The notes below the pieces were generated by a model. The model had not been told where the DNA came from, searched no databases, and saw only the letters and a list, made by a program, of their open reading frames with translations. This document shows, in pieces, positions 1 through 10,582 of a stretch of DNA of 64,000 nt (position 1 is its first letter; every line of letters begins with the position of its first letter). Source of the stretch: Diplocarpon mali (Eukaryota; Ascomycota; Leotiomycetes; Helotiales; Drepanopezizaceae); NCBI GenBank assembly GCA_024741835.1, contig JAENRP010000110.1:62001-126000 (forward strand), in the 5' to 3' direction. The translations under genes were made by a program, and so were the position numbers.

Positions 1-834
1 CCGTTGAGGCGAAATTCCCCCACAAGACAGTCGGCGAGGACATGTGGTATCTTGTTGTTGTATGGTGGCAGATATTCTTCCAGAAGATCTGCGGCAACTG
101 ATATCTGCCAGCTTTCTGCTCTTGTGGGAGTGGAACCTGAACATGCCGCCTACTTATACACCTACTTGATCGAGAAACCCCAATTCTCCACTTCTGAGTC
201 CCGGCAGAACATCGTACGACGTCTCCGCGAAGCACTAGTAAAAATTATCTCAGTACAGGGCGTGTGCAAACCTTTGGAAGCCCTTTTTTCCATTGCGAGA
301 TTGGAGCGGCCGGAGGATAGGGACTATTCTTTCTCGCGGTAGGGACATCTAATGTCGACAGGTAGCTGTCATGCTGATACAATGGTCCTCGACAGGGAAC
401 ACTGGCAAGCTGGGCCTGAAAACCTGGAAAGGGGAGAAAAGTGGCTGAAAACCATATATCAGGGCGACTTGTCGGCTTCAACAGATCCATTCAAGGCCCA
501 CAAAGACTTCGACTTCATCTCCCGTCAGATAACCTACGGCTTCTACCTCTCGGACCATACTATCATCGGCCCAGTCGAGACCGAGTTGGTTGTGCTTGCT
601 GGAATAATGATTCAAAACCTTCCACTGGAAACTTCTTGGCACTTGCGTGGTATCAGGAGGGTCGGGGTCAGCGTGGAGGACGTTGAGACTGTGCAGCAAT
701 GCGTAAGTCTTTCCCCGATTATGGTGCTAGCTAACAGTTGGTAGATTGAGCTGGTGGGCAAGTATGGAGGTGCTAGAATGCATAAGGTCCCTAGGGTTGC
801 GGACATTGAGCATGAGATCAAGAGTGAAAGCTAG
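1..834 (+). CDS. AhpD-like / carboxymuconolactone decarboxylase-like protein, 5' truncated by window edge
   Basis: This is the 3' part of a fungal AhpD-like (carboxymuconolactone decarboxylase-like) protein. Proposed exons are <1-59, 112-338, 396-702 and 745-834, joined by GT-AG introns of 52, 57 and 42 nt that keep the frame. The first exon reads in frame from base 3 and ends in a GEDMWYLVV segment; exon 2 opens with LSALVGV. The stretches VRRLREALVK, GPENLERGEKWL and WHLRGIRRVGVS fit the helical core of fungal AhpD-like proteins as I remember it. The bacterial-type CxxC-x-H peroxidase centre is not visible, so an alkylhydroperoxidase activity cannot be claimed. The end, TAG at 832-834, follows a short basic tail. 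The start codon is outside the window. Intracellular oxidative or aromatic metabolism is only a family-level guess. Confidence 0.7.
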
Positions 835-1165
835 TATAAGCTCTTAGTATGAGTGTAATATCTTCTCGATACTAATCTTAGCGATGGACGTGGCCTTTCT
901 CCATGAGCACCACGTTCAATCTATATGTTTTCTTCAGAAGAGTTAGAAGCAGCGGACTCGTGCCCAAGAAAACAAGTTGTCGACCAACACGTGTCGCCGT
1001 CCTCTATTGTATCTTCAAAATATTCTGCGCCATTGCAATGGCATTTTCCCTCGTGGATCGCTCTTACCTGCACGGCTTATCACAAGGCAACCCTCCACTC
1101 GAAACAGGTAATACCATCAACGTCTTCCCACAACATACCAACGTCGGTATGAATAGCTGCCAGCC
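835..1165. other. Intergenic interval with a possible upstream exon
   Basis: This 331-base interval separates the AhpD-like and amidoligase-like genes. An ATG at 925 opens a 61-codon frame that ends at a plausible donor (GTAATA at 1108). Joining it to an acceptor at 1155-1156 enters the amidoligase-like frame at 1157 in phase. It may therefore be a first exon of the next gene; the alternative is plain 5' leader. Confidence 0.3.
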
Positions 1166-2287
1166 ATGGACCTTCTCCGATTTCGTATGGCCATCGAGTT
1201 TGCAGTCGGATACCCGAAATGGTCTCGGAATACTGTTGAAGCCAAACACAAAGATGCGCAAATAGCAAGGCTCTATGAGGATATCTCACAAAATGCTAAC
1301 GCTGTCGCCCCCGCCCCCAGCTTCGATCGAGACGCCTCAAGCAAGAATACATTTGGGGTAGGGGAGACCACGCGAGACTGGAACGTACCATTGCAGTCTT
1401 ATGGCCCTCTCTTTCCGTTGATTTCAAGTCGCAACGACTGGACGGCTATGAATCCCAACCGCCTGGCTCCCGCCTCTCTCCCCGTGGTCCTCGATTTTCA
1501 AGGTGTCATTCTGTGGACGCCAGTATTTGATGCCTCTGCCACGTCTCTGCACTTGATCTCCGTCGTCTGCGAAATGCTTTTGAGAGACTACAATGTTTTC
1601 TTCAGCAAAGACTTCGTAATGGAGATACATGTCTACAGGAAGACGTGTCGACCGTATACGGGCATAGATATTGCAAATTTCCTGGCTACGGTCTGGACAT
1701 TTGAGCACCTACTGGATACACTACATGCCAAGCCCCCTCCATCGGCTGTCTCCAATGGAGGCTGGCTGCTGCAGAAACCACTGCACGCCCGACATCTGCA
1801 GCACGACCAGCGCAATCCAAATCCAAGACACCCAGCTTCCTGGCCAAGCTACGACCCTTATATGTCCAAAGAGGAACTGGAGTGCGTCCTGTCTTGTCGG
1901 AATCTGCAGGAGGTTATCGACATGACCTATGGTCCGCATGGGCTGAGCTGCCAAAAATACGGTTTCTGCGATAGCCCTATACCATCCATTCGGTTTAATC
2001 AGCATGAGAGTACACTTGACAGTGCGAGCATCAAAAACTGGCTTATGGTCTGCTTTGGTCTCGTCGTGCTTTCAGATAGCAATAGCCCTAACCTCAAGCC
2101 GGCGGCTTATCTTCGCTGGGCTCTGGAAAACCCCGGTTACACGGTCATGGATCTGCTCTGGGCGATAGGGCTTCCTGAACAGGCGGAATATTACGGCGCG
2201 AGGAAAAAGTCGACCAGTGAAAAAATGTTGGGTGGCGATGGATCTTATGGGTCTTGGTCAAGGCAAAGTGACTTCCTCGAGATATAG
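1166..2287 (+). CDS. Amidoligase-like protein (Amidoligase_2 family), divergent
   Basis: A 373-residue open frame resembling fungal members of the putative amidoligase family (PF12224, ATP-grasp/glutamine-synthetase-like fold predicted to form amide bonds). The N-terminus (LRFRMAIEFAVGY) takes the place of the family's FGxExEF strand. GVILWTPVF stands where family members have GVELVSPxx, EIHVYR where they have HVHVG, and FLATVWTFEHLLDTLH plus FNQHESTLD (near residue 280) match the C-terminal half with its RQHxxTLD-type motif. The central block is interrupted by a His/Pro-rich segment. Several residues expected in the catalytic core are changed (HVHVG to EIHVY), so the protein may be inactive or altered in specificity. 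The ATG at 1166 is placed just before the conserved strand; an extra exon at 925-1107 is possible. It lies downstream of the AhpD-like gene on the same strand, with no evidence of functional coupling. Confidence 0.6.
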   Translation: MDLLRFRMAIEFAVGYPKWSRNTVEAKHKDAQIARLYEDISQNANAVAPAPSFDRDASSKNTFGVGETTRDWNVPLQSYGPLFPLISSRNDWTAMNPNRLAPASLPVVLDFQGVILWTPVFDASATSLHLISVVCEMLLRDYNVFFSKDFVMEIHVYRKTCRPYTGIDIANFLATVWTFEHLLDTLHAKPPPSAVSNGGWLLQKPLHARHLQHDQRNPNPRHPASWPSYDPYMSKEELECVLSCRNLQEVIDMTYGPHGLSCQKYGFCDSPIPSIRFNQHESTLDSASIKNWLMVCFGLVVLSDSNSPNLKPAAYLRWALENPGYTVMDLLWAIGLPEQAEYYGARKKSTSEKMLGGDGSYGSWSRQSDFLEI

Positions 2288-4437
2288 GATTTATGGAGCA
2301 TCTGAAATGACAGCAGGTCGTTTCTGCTTCCTCACTAGTGAGCATCTGCACAGAAGTTTGATCTGATTACTCTGCTGTCAGACACCCGGGAGCCGCTTCG
2401 GAGTTGTGCGTTTCTTTATCTTCCCCGTGGTGCCTAGTATACAGTCGAAATAGAGCAATCGAAAAGCCTTCTTTGGGTGGAACTTGGCGCCTCGCCTTTA
2501 AGCACGTGGCTGCGTATCATTTGCGGCGAGCCTCTCGAGACCAAAGTGACGCCTACGGATGTTTTATCCTTGTTGGTTCAACAAGGTGCGCACTGAAAAG
2601 GTATGATTGGATTCTGGTTGTAGTTGCTAAAGATCTTTCTAAGAGAGAGAGAGAGAAATCAGTACTCGAGCGCAGCCTATGCCAATACCATCACGTGTCA
2701 CTGAGATTCACTCTCCTCCTTCACTCTCGTCATATGCCTTACATCTGACCCCGATCACTATATTCTCCTACAATCCTCAACCGAACTTCTCTTTTCCTCG
2801 TGTCTACAGCCTCTCTCCTGTCCGAACGTGTCTCAGCCGAGTGAAGGTTCTCGGTTATCCACCCATGGTGGGCTTAGGGTATCCTTTGCTGAACAGACTC
2901 CGAGTGGTCCTTAACCAGCATCTTTCAATTCGAGGAAGTATTCACGCTGCCCGTTGTACGTCCTCAATCGCGCCCACGTTCCGAGCTTGGTTTTCACCCG
3001 AGGCCTGGGACACGCCTCACCTTCTGCGATCAAGCTGTGGATGTACCCAGCACCCCTGATCACAGAAGACAAGGCCGGGCTTGTGTCCCGAGGTTGGAGT
3101 CGCGGTACGTGGTGAGAGGGGAGGGCCTGAGGACGGAGAGGCGGCCCCGCACCTGGTATGAACCGGCCTCGATCTAAGATGGGCCACCATGCGGAATAGC
3201 GAGGCCTCGGAGCAGCTGTGCCGCACAGGATCGTCGCTAGGTGCTCCGGGAGATGTCCCGGACCTGCGCACCAAGACCTCCTGCAAGAACAGGCCAAGTC
3301 GCACGAAACAGGAGAGCCGTCCGACTCGGGAGACGGAGGTCAGCCCGAAAGGAAGCGCTCCCGAGCCAGCTCCCCGAAACGCGCGACGATGGGACCGTGA
3401 AGCCATCAGAGCGAGCGCGGACTTCTTCCAAGCAAGGGCCCCATGGACTGGATATGAGGGGACAGCGCATCCGTATCCGGCCTCTCGGCTCCAATGGGAA
3501 TCTACGGCGCGGATCGAAGAAGCCCTGGTGATCATCGAAGACGACTTCGATTCCTAGTCCTTGCGGGGCGTGATGCCGAGTGGAGAGACGTGCGGTCGCG
3601 GAGGACGTGTTGCGTCGGGAGGGGATTGTGGGATCAAAACGCAGTGGAGATACACGGACTCGAGAGAATGGCACGCCTTGTGTCGTTACGGCGCAGTCAC
3701 CTGTGCTCATCTCACCGCCGTCGACGTCTGTCGGAGAGCGATCTGCAGCACGTTTACGATGATGGCGTGGGAAGATGCCGATGGGGATTCCATTGTGCAA
3801 ACCTCCCTCCACGCCTCCCTCGGCACCTCCATTAATGCCAGATGCCCTCTCATCTTACGACCCCTCTGACTCGACACCATCTACACCTCCCTCCTCCACA
3901 CCCTACCCTACTCCTTCTCAAATCCCCCCCCACATCCCCAGAGAAGGTAAACACTATCTTAGATGCGCTCTCCGCTGGGAGACGAGCGCACCGAGGCGCC
4001 GCGTGCGAGGCGAGGTTGGTAAAGGGGGACTCGAGCGAGCCTGTCAAGCGAGCCCGCCACGCGAGCCTATCACGCAAGCCCGTCAAGTGGACCCGTGGCG
4101 CGGACCGCCGCGCGCCCCGCTGTCTAGGCGCCGCGGCGCGAGACGCGCCGGCGGGTGACGGCGGGGTCGTGCCGCGGCACCAGACGACCGTCTCGTAGTG
4201 GGCACATGGCGTTTTTTTTTGGTTGCAGAGACCATCATTTTGATCACTGCTACCCTCTCTTCCTGGGTAGGATTCGCAAACCAAAGAAGGAGGGGGAGGA
4301 AAAAAGAATGACATCATTAATTACGTGCTCTCAAACGCTCCAGTTCGGTCATATGCAGACGTGGCCTTTGCTCCGTCCCATGCGCTCGCCGCCCCTGATA
4401 GTTCATCCAGAGTAAACAAACCCCCTCCTAACCCCCC
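2288..4437. other. 2.15-kb interval with unassigned GC-rich open frames
   Basis: No gene could be supported here. The first 700 bases look non-coding. From about 3,000 to 4,200 the DNA is GC-rich and open in several frames on both strands. Examples are a hydrophilic Ser/Arg-rich plus-strand frame at 3,218-3,400, a Pro-rich plus-strand frame at 3,775-4,158 and a 191-codon minus-strand frame at 3,237-3,812. None resembles a family I know, and no single splice model joins them convincingly. The segment 3,990-4,150 is very rich in CpG, with several imperfect copies of a CGAGC(C)-type motif. Confidence 0.4.
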
Positions 4438-7388
4438 TTACCAGCTAAACAGCATCAGCGCCGGGTTCAGGGCGATCGGCAGCAGCAGGTGGCTAAAGAC
4501 GATGGTGCACAGCGGATAGATCGCATTGAAGGTTGTGATCCGCCAGAAGACCGGGAAGAGGTGCGCGCCGGCGATCATCAGGCCGATCATGGCGACGCAG
4601 AAGACGAAGGTGAACTTGAAGCGCCTCAGCAGCCGCGGGAGCTCCTCGAAGAAGGTGATGCGCTCCACCTCCTTAGACGTCGCGCCCCAGGACATATCGA
4701 TCTCGAACATATGGGCGAGGAGCGCCTGCGACACGTGGAGCGAGATGCCGCCGAGGAAGATGGTCAGGAGCAGGACCCAGCGGAAGTTCTCCCACACTGC
4801 CGGGCGTAGGTCAGCAGCTGATGCGCCGCGGGCGTTAAGGGGGGGGGGGAGGCGGGACTTACGGGACGGCAGCAGGGCCTTCTCGGCCGTGCGGTAGCGC
4901 AGGATGGCCAGGGCGACGTTGCCCAGGCCCGAGAATACTACTACGATGGCCACGTAGACCTGGAACGAGCCGATGTAGAACTTGTCCACGTAGCCGGCGT
5001 ACCAGCCCGCGAGGAAGTAGTTGAGCAGCGTGAGCAGCCAGGCGGCCCCGATGGCGTAGTAGGTGCCGATGTACGCCACGATTGTCAGCTTCGCGCCGAC
5101 GGGCATCCGCGAGCCGAGGAAGCGTCGGAACAGCGGCGTGAAGGGCCCCCGGGCGAGCCAGAAGCGGAGGGGGTGGAAGAGGAGCTCGTTGCAGCCGTAG
5201 GCGTACTTCTCCCACCGGGCCAGCTCGTCGTACACGGTGAGGGACACGCCCTCCCGGAAGCCGTCGCCGTGGTAGGCGCCGAGCCGGATGCTGTAGCCGG
5301 CGCACTGGAGGCGGAGCGCCATATCGAAGTCCTCCGACACGTGCGCCTCGGACCAGAACTTCTCGTAGCCGTCGGCGTCCTGGTAGGCGACCTGCTGCAC
5401 GGCGGCCCAGCGGAGGACGGCGTTGTGGCCGACAAAGGGGCAGACGTCGCCGCTCGCTACGGCGAAGCGGATGGCCGTGTAGACCAGGTTCGTGAAGAAG
5501 GTGATGGCATTCTGGGGGGAGAGGGCGGGTCAGCAGAAGGCGGCGCGCCGCCGGGGGCGCTCTGGGCGGGGACCTACCTCGAAGAAGGTGTCCGTCACCT
5601 GCATCACGCCCGACGAGTACTGCAGGATGGCCACCTCGGGCGAGGCTTCCATCTCGCTGGCGGCGTCGAGCAGGCAGTCTCGCGGGACGCGGGTGTCCGA
5701 GTCGATCAGCAGCACATAGTCGCCGACGCGGATGTTGCCCGCGGCCCACGCCTTGCCGCCCAGGCCGGCGAGCGTCTCGGCCAGACCGGTCTCGTAGGCG
5801 GCCTCCTCGTCCCGCTGGGTCCAGGCGGGCGACCTCGGCACGCAGCGGAGCCGGTCCTCGACGCTGTTGCTGACCATGAGCGCGAAGTTCATGTTGGACG
5901 CCTTCTTGAACTTGCCCCGGCGCGTGAAGGTGGTCGAGGCGTCGCCGCCGCCCTGCTCCGACCGCTGAGCCGGCGGGTTGTGCTTCGGCCGCGCGACCCA
6001 GCCGATGCTGTGCTCGGCGTAGAAGTCGGCGCGCTCCCGGGCCGCATCCTCGGCGAGGAGCTGCATCCCATCTGCCGTCTCTCAGTCCGTGGCACGTCCG
6101 AGGGGGGGAGGAGGAGGAGGGCCGGCGCGCGACGTACCGTCGTTGACAAAGATGTTCGCCGTGCCCCCCTGCAGCTCATACGTCGAGATGGCCGCCTTGA
6201 GAGACAGGACGGTCGGTCGGATCACGGCGCCCAGGCCCTCCTTATACACGGGCATCTGGATGGTGATGTGCGGCAGGGCGCCGGCCTGGATCCGCGGCGG
6301 AGGTTGCCCAGAGTAGGCGCGGGAGTTGTGCATCATCTGGCTGACGGGGCCGAGCATCTGCATCGCGCAGCCGACGACGGTCTGCATCATGAACTGCGCC
6401 GCACGTCAGCACCACCGCGAAAAAGGGGGGGGGGGGGCAAAGCTCACCAGGCCCATGAAGAACAAGAGGGGGAGCGTCGCGCACAGCGCCCAGCGGATGT
6501 ACGAGCCGTCGACGGCCGTCTCCATGGCCAGGGCGCGGAGCCCGAGACCCAGCGCGCTCATTATCAGCACCAGGGTCCCCGCGACCATGGCCGGGCTCCA
6601 GAGCACGATCGGCCTCGTCTCCGGCGGCTGGGCCTCGAGATCCGGCCCGCGCTCGGCGGCGGACGTCGGCGCCACGGTGACGGTCGCGTCCCCCTTCTTC
6701 TCGTCCAGGGCGTCGGGCTCGGCGCCGGTCCAGACGGTCGTCAGGATCTGCGATTCGAGCTCGGCGACCCGCCGGATCAGATGATCGGGCTCGTCGTCCC
6801 AGATCACGAGACACTCCTGACTCCGGACGAAGGCGGCGCACTGGTGCTTGAGGGCGCGCGCCAGATCCTGCCAGCCGGCGAGGATCTGGATGGCCAGGCC
6901 GTTGCGCAGGGACGCCTGCTCGGCGAGTTGGATGGAGAGGAAGAGCTTGATGGTCGGCGTCCGGACGGTCATGGCACACTGGCGGCGGGTATTCAGCCGG
7001 CAGGTCTCGCAAGGCAGCGGGATCGCGAGGGGGAGCTTACCGGCACGTTCATGGCGATGATCTGGTCGTAGAGACCGGCCGCTTCGGCCTGGAGCCGTGG
7101 CGGGCAGGCGGCGTACTGGCCGCGGCCCTGCTTCAGGACGACGCCCTGGCTGGGGCCGTCGGCGTACCAGAGCCGGCGCACCTGTTCGTTGTGCAGCTGC
7201 TCGAGCCGCATGTTCCCCCTCATCTCGTGGATGGCCTGCTCGGGGAAGATGCGAAAGTCGCCCATCGGGTAGGAGGCGTGCTTGTCGGTGGCGGCGGGCT
7301 TTTCGGTGGCGGCGAGCTCCCTCGTCGGCTCTGGCGCAGGCGCCTTGCTCAGCCAGTGGCGGCCGAAGAGGGATTTGGGCGCGGCCAT
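4438..7388 (-). CDS. Family 2 glycosyltransferase, multi-pass membrane
   Basis: A processive-type GT2 of 878 residues. It would move a sugar from a nucleotide-sugar onto a growing glycan at a membrane; the sugar is unknown. Exons (minus strand) are 7388-7041, 6978-6448, 6393-6138, 6071-5578, 5511-4863 and 4796-4438. All five introns are GT-AG, 54-66 nt, and keep frame. Residues 1-290 form a cytosolic N-terminal region ending in two membrane segments (around VLWSPAMVAGTLVLIMSA and WALCATLPLLFFM). The catalytic core shows HITIQMPVYKEG, VNDDG split by intron 3, the DSD metal site (about residue 502), PFVGHNAVLRW and SEDFDM (about 603), followed by several C-terminal membrane helices. ATG 7388 is preferred because it is the first in-frame ATG. 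Chitin or cellulose synthase is less likely because I see no QxxRW motif; the corresponding region reads RWEKYAYG. Confidence 0.88.
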
Positions 7389-7461
7389 GATGGGCAGATC
7401 AGGGGCGGGCAAGCCCCGACGACGCAGTCTATGGCGGGGTGTTTTTTGTTATAACGAGTGG

Positions 7462-7563
7462 NNNNNNNNNNNNNNNNNNNNNNNNNNNNNNNNNNNNNNN
7501 NNNNNNNNNNNNNNNNNNNNNNNNNNNNNNNNNNNNNNNNNNNNNNNNNNNNNNNNNNNNNNN
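7462..7563. other. Assembly gap (run of N)
   Basis: 102 consecutive N. It sits just upstream of the glycosyltransferase start and beside purine-rich (GAGA/AAAG) and TA/TG repeats. The true distance and content are unknown, and promoter elements of the glycosyltransferase gene may be missing. Confidence 0.99.
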
Positions 7564-7830
7564 GGAGAGGGAGAGGAAAGAGAAGAAAAGAGAAGAAAAA
7601 GAGAAAAGAGAAAAGACACAATATATCAAAAGGAGAAAAGAAGCTCCGGCTCCCGTCTTTTGGCAGCGGACCTGACCTCTCGGCTCGCGTGGAAGCACAC
7701 GGTCGGCGGAGGCGCGAGGAGACGGCTGGGGGCGTGACGGGGAGCTTGGGATGAATCTTCATCCGGGGGTGTATGTGTGTATGTGTGTGGGAGTGGGAGT
7801 GGGAGTGTATAGGTGTTATAGGATGTATAT

Positions 7831-7940
7831 ATGTGTATATATGTGTATATATGTGTATATATGTGTATATATGTGTATATATGTGTATATATGTGTATAT
7901 ATGTGTATATATGTGTATATATGTGTATATATGTGTATAT
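7831..7940. repeat. Tandem array of a 10-bp TA/TG unit (11 exact copies)
   Basis: Eleven consecutive copies of ATGTGTATAT, extending imperfectly on both sides. The frames it opens on both strands (Tyr/Ile/Val/Cys-rich) are artefacts of the 10-bp period. Confidence 0.97.
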
Positions 7941-8714
7941 AGGGTGGATGTATATGCGGGTGTGTGTATATGGCGTGAGGGTGCTACCCGATATCCTCGA
8001 GAGGGCTTCCGCTTCTCGAAAAGATCGAGCGAGCGAAAGAGGGGATGCGGGTAAGGTTGGGTTGGTGTGCGGTGTGTGTAGATGTCTATATAGACGAGTA
8101 TATTTGTATGTGTATGCATAAATATATATATACAAAGGAATTTGTATATATGTGCATAAGTATAGTATATATATCTACATACCCATACACAGGTATATGT
8201 ATACGTACGTGCGGAGGCAGGTGTGTGGGGCGATCTGTGTGTGGTAGTGATGTGTAGATATGGAGTAGAGGTACGGATATACGGAGTATGTAGCTTATAT
8301 GGAGTAGATACGTAGTAAGAGTGTATGGAGTATGTACGTAGTGTATCGAGTATATATGTAGTATATATGTATGTAGTAAAGATAGTTTATACATACAAGT
8401 AAAGATAGTATGCGTAGCATAAAGTATATACTACGTACATACTTCTCTTCACATAACACATCTACCTACCTGCATCTATCTTTCCACCTCCATCTATACC
8501 TCGACATCTCTACAATAGACATACACACGTATACCGACACACCCTGCTCCACCTCGCCATCCCGCCACAATGCCACCATCCCCGGCCCCCGTAGATCACC
8601 CGCCGTCCCGCCGCCCGCGGACAGTCCCGGCCGAGCGCCCGCCCCTAGTCCCTCGCCGGCGCGGGGTGGGGGATCGCGGCCCCACGCGAGACGGGAGGGG
8701 AGCCGGGATCTCTG

Positions 8715-8930
8715 TATGGAGGAATATGTATGTATATGTATGTGTATGTATATTTATGTGTATGTATATATACGTATATATATATATATACATGTACATA
8801 TATGTGTATATACATATGCATATGTGTTTACACATATATCACACATATACACCCACACATATACATACACATATATAAAACACATCTATACATACCCTAC
8901 ATACACATATATACAGATATCTATCCAAAT
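8715..8930. repeat. TA/TG then TA/CA alternating simple sequence
   Basis: Begins with GTATATGTATGTGTATG-type sequence on the plus strand and changes near 8,830 to CACATATACACC-type sequence. The second half is thus roughly the reverse complement of the first and could fold back on itself. Confidence 0.85.
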
Positions 8931-9550
8931 ATAAATACACCTCCCACATACAACGGGTGCGACCTGACTAAAGGCCGGCGGCGGTCCCGCCTATGCATAT
9001 GCGCGCCGTCGCTCGACAGGGTGGCGTCCAGGTCGAGATTTACAGCAGCTGCTATCGAAAACCCGCCGCGGGCTGACCTCGCCGGCGCCGGCGAGCGGAC
9101 ACCGACGTGCACGACCAGGCGCGGATCCGAATCGCTCGTGCCCGGTCTCGAGACGGGAATTTCTCGCATCGCGACATCCGCGCTGCGACGGTGCTGGCGA
9201 GGCGAATCTCACCGTCCTGCTCTCTCTCGCGTGCTCTCTCCCCCTCCTCCCCTCTCTCTCTCTCTGCCGTCTCTCCAGATGGCGCCTCGCTGTCGGACAG
9301 GGGCCCCACGTCGCCACCCGCCGAAGAATCTTGGCATATCTCGGCGGCTCCTGGTACAGAACTTCTGCACGAGGGGTCTCTTCGGATCACATGTCGCATG
9401 CAAGTCGACTAGACCGCGCCCGATGCCGATGTGGAAGACCGTGACATGCTCGGGATGTTGGTATTCATATGTGTATATGCATATAGATATATAGATAAAG
9501 GTATGTATATATATACACATATACATACATGGATATGTGTATGTATATAT

Positions 9551-9610
9551 ACACACATATACACACATATACACACATATACACACATATACACACATAT
9601 ACACACATAT
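9551..9610. repeat. Tandem array of a 10-bp CA/TA unit (6 exact copies)
   Basis: Six exact copies of ACACACATAT flanked by degenerate versions (about 9,500-9,660). The unit is close to the reverse complement of the 10-bp unit at 7,831-7,940, so the two arrays form an inverted pair about 1.6 kb apart. A 10-C homopolymer follows near 9,670. Confidence 0.95.
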
Positions 9611-10582
9611 ACATACATATACATTAGATACATGTATAGGTATAATACACACACACACATCACCGACCCCCCCCCCCCGAGCTTGAAATCTGACACTCAG
9701 CCCTCTAAACTCCCTCATCTGCATCAAGCCGAGCGAGAACCGGAGATCCGGCTCAGCGACGGGGGGAGACAGACAGGCGTAGTAAGCGGAATCATGCTGG
9801 GAGCTATGCGACCTCTTCCGAGAAGGACCGACGACACAGGTGGGCGAAATTTCGCATAGCATGTGAACGCCGCTGTCCAGTCCCATCGCCCATGTCTCGC
9901 CGTCGAGGCCGCCGCTTCGTCTGGTCCCAGCGAGTCTGTGGCGGGGTGCGCGAGCTGCCATGTCGGCATGCGCGCAGGCGGGATCGTGTCTGCTGTGCTC
10001 TGGCCGTGGGTGTTACAAACTCCCTTTCTGGTACACCCCGGTCCGGCATATGCGAGTAGCCATGCCGGACTGTCAATTGTTTCCGACTTGAGACGCTCGT
10101 ACGACGCAGGAGATCCGACTGGAGATCTGGCTACGGCCGTAGAGGTAATACCAGTGATCCGTGAAGGGGGGTGCAGGTGTCGATGCTTGTCACCCCGGGG
10201 GCTCCGTCGCAGAGGTAGACATTCATGCCCTCACACCGGACGAGACTCTCCTGCCGGCGGGAGAGACACCTGTGCACGGAGGGAGACGCGGCCCGCTCGA
10301 CCGGGGGAGAAGTCCTGCGGCTCACCCTGCCGGTGGCATTCTCGCCGGGCTGTTGCAGCACCTCCTCCGATCATGCTGCTGGAGCAGCGCCACAGCATCC
10401 GGCGACACGAGGGGGCGGCCGGCGTCTCTGGCACCTTGTGCCTCCCGGCCAGCCGAGTCCCCCGAGCCGAACCGGCCAGCACCGTGTCGCCCCCGGACAC
10501 CCGAACAGTCAAGGGAGGCCAGAGCCCTGCGCAGCGATACATCGGGACCAGAGAGACACGGGACCAAGGCCGTACCGGGACA

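Larger units (their letters stand above)
7389..10582. other. 3.2-kb low-complexity interval between glycosyltransferase and DUF7730-like genes
   Basis: The interval contains the assembly gap, purine-rich sequence next to it, and alternating TA/TG/CA microsatellites (separate entries). Between these are GC-rich islands at about 8,550-8,710, 8,950-9,450 and 9,700-10,580. Many long open frames there are read from microsatellites or GC-rich shadow frames. One ATG at 8,570 has a good upstream context (CCACAATGCC) and opens a Pro/Arg-rich frame, but it runs straight into TA/TG repeat. I can support no gene here. Confidence 0.5.

Noticed and set aside
5173..7071. 632-codon plus-strand open frame
   Set aside because: It lies antisense to the glycosyltransferase exons and crosses their introns; it is a GC-rich shadow frame of Gly/Arg-rich composition with no motif.
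7349..8135. Long Tyr/Ile/His/Thr-rich frames
   Set aside because: They are translations of the 10-bp microsatellite and of the N gap.
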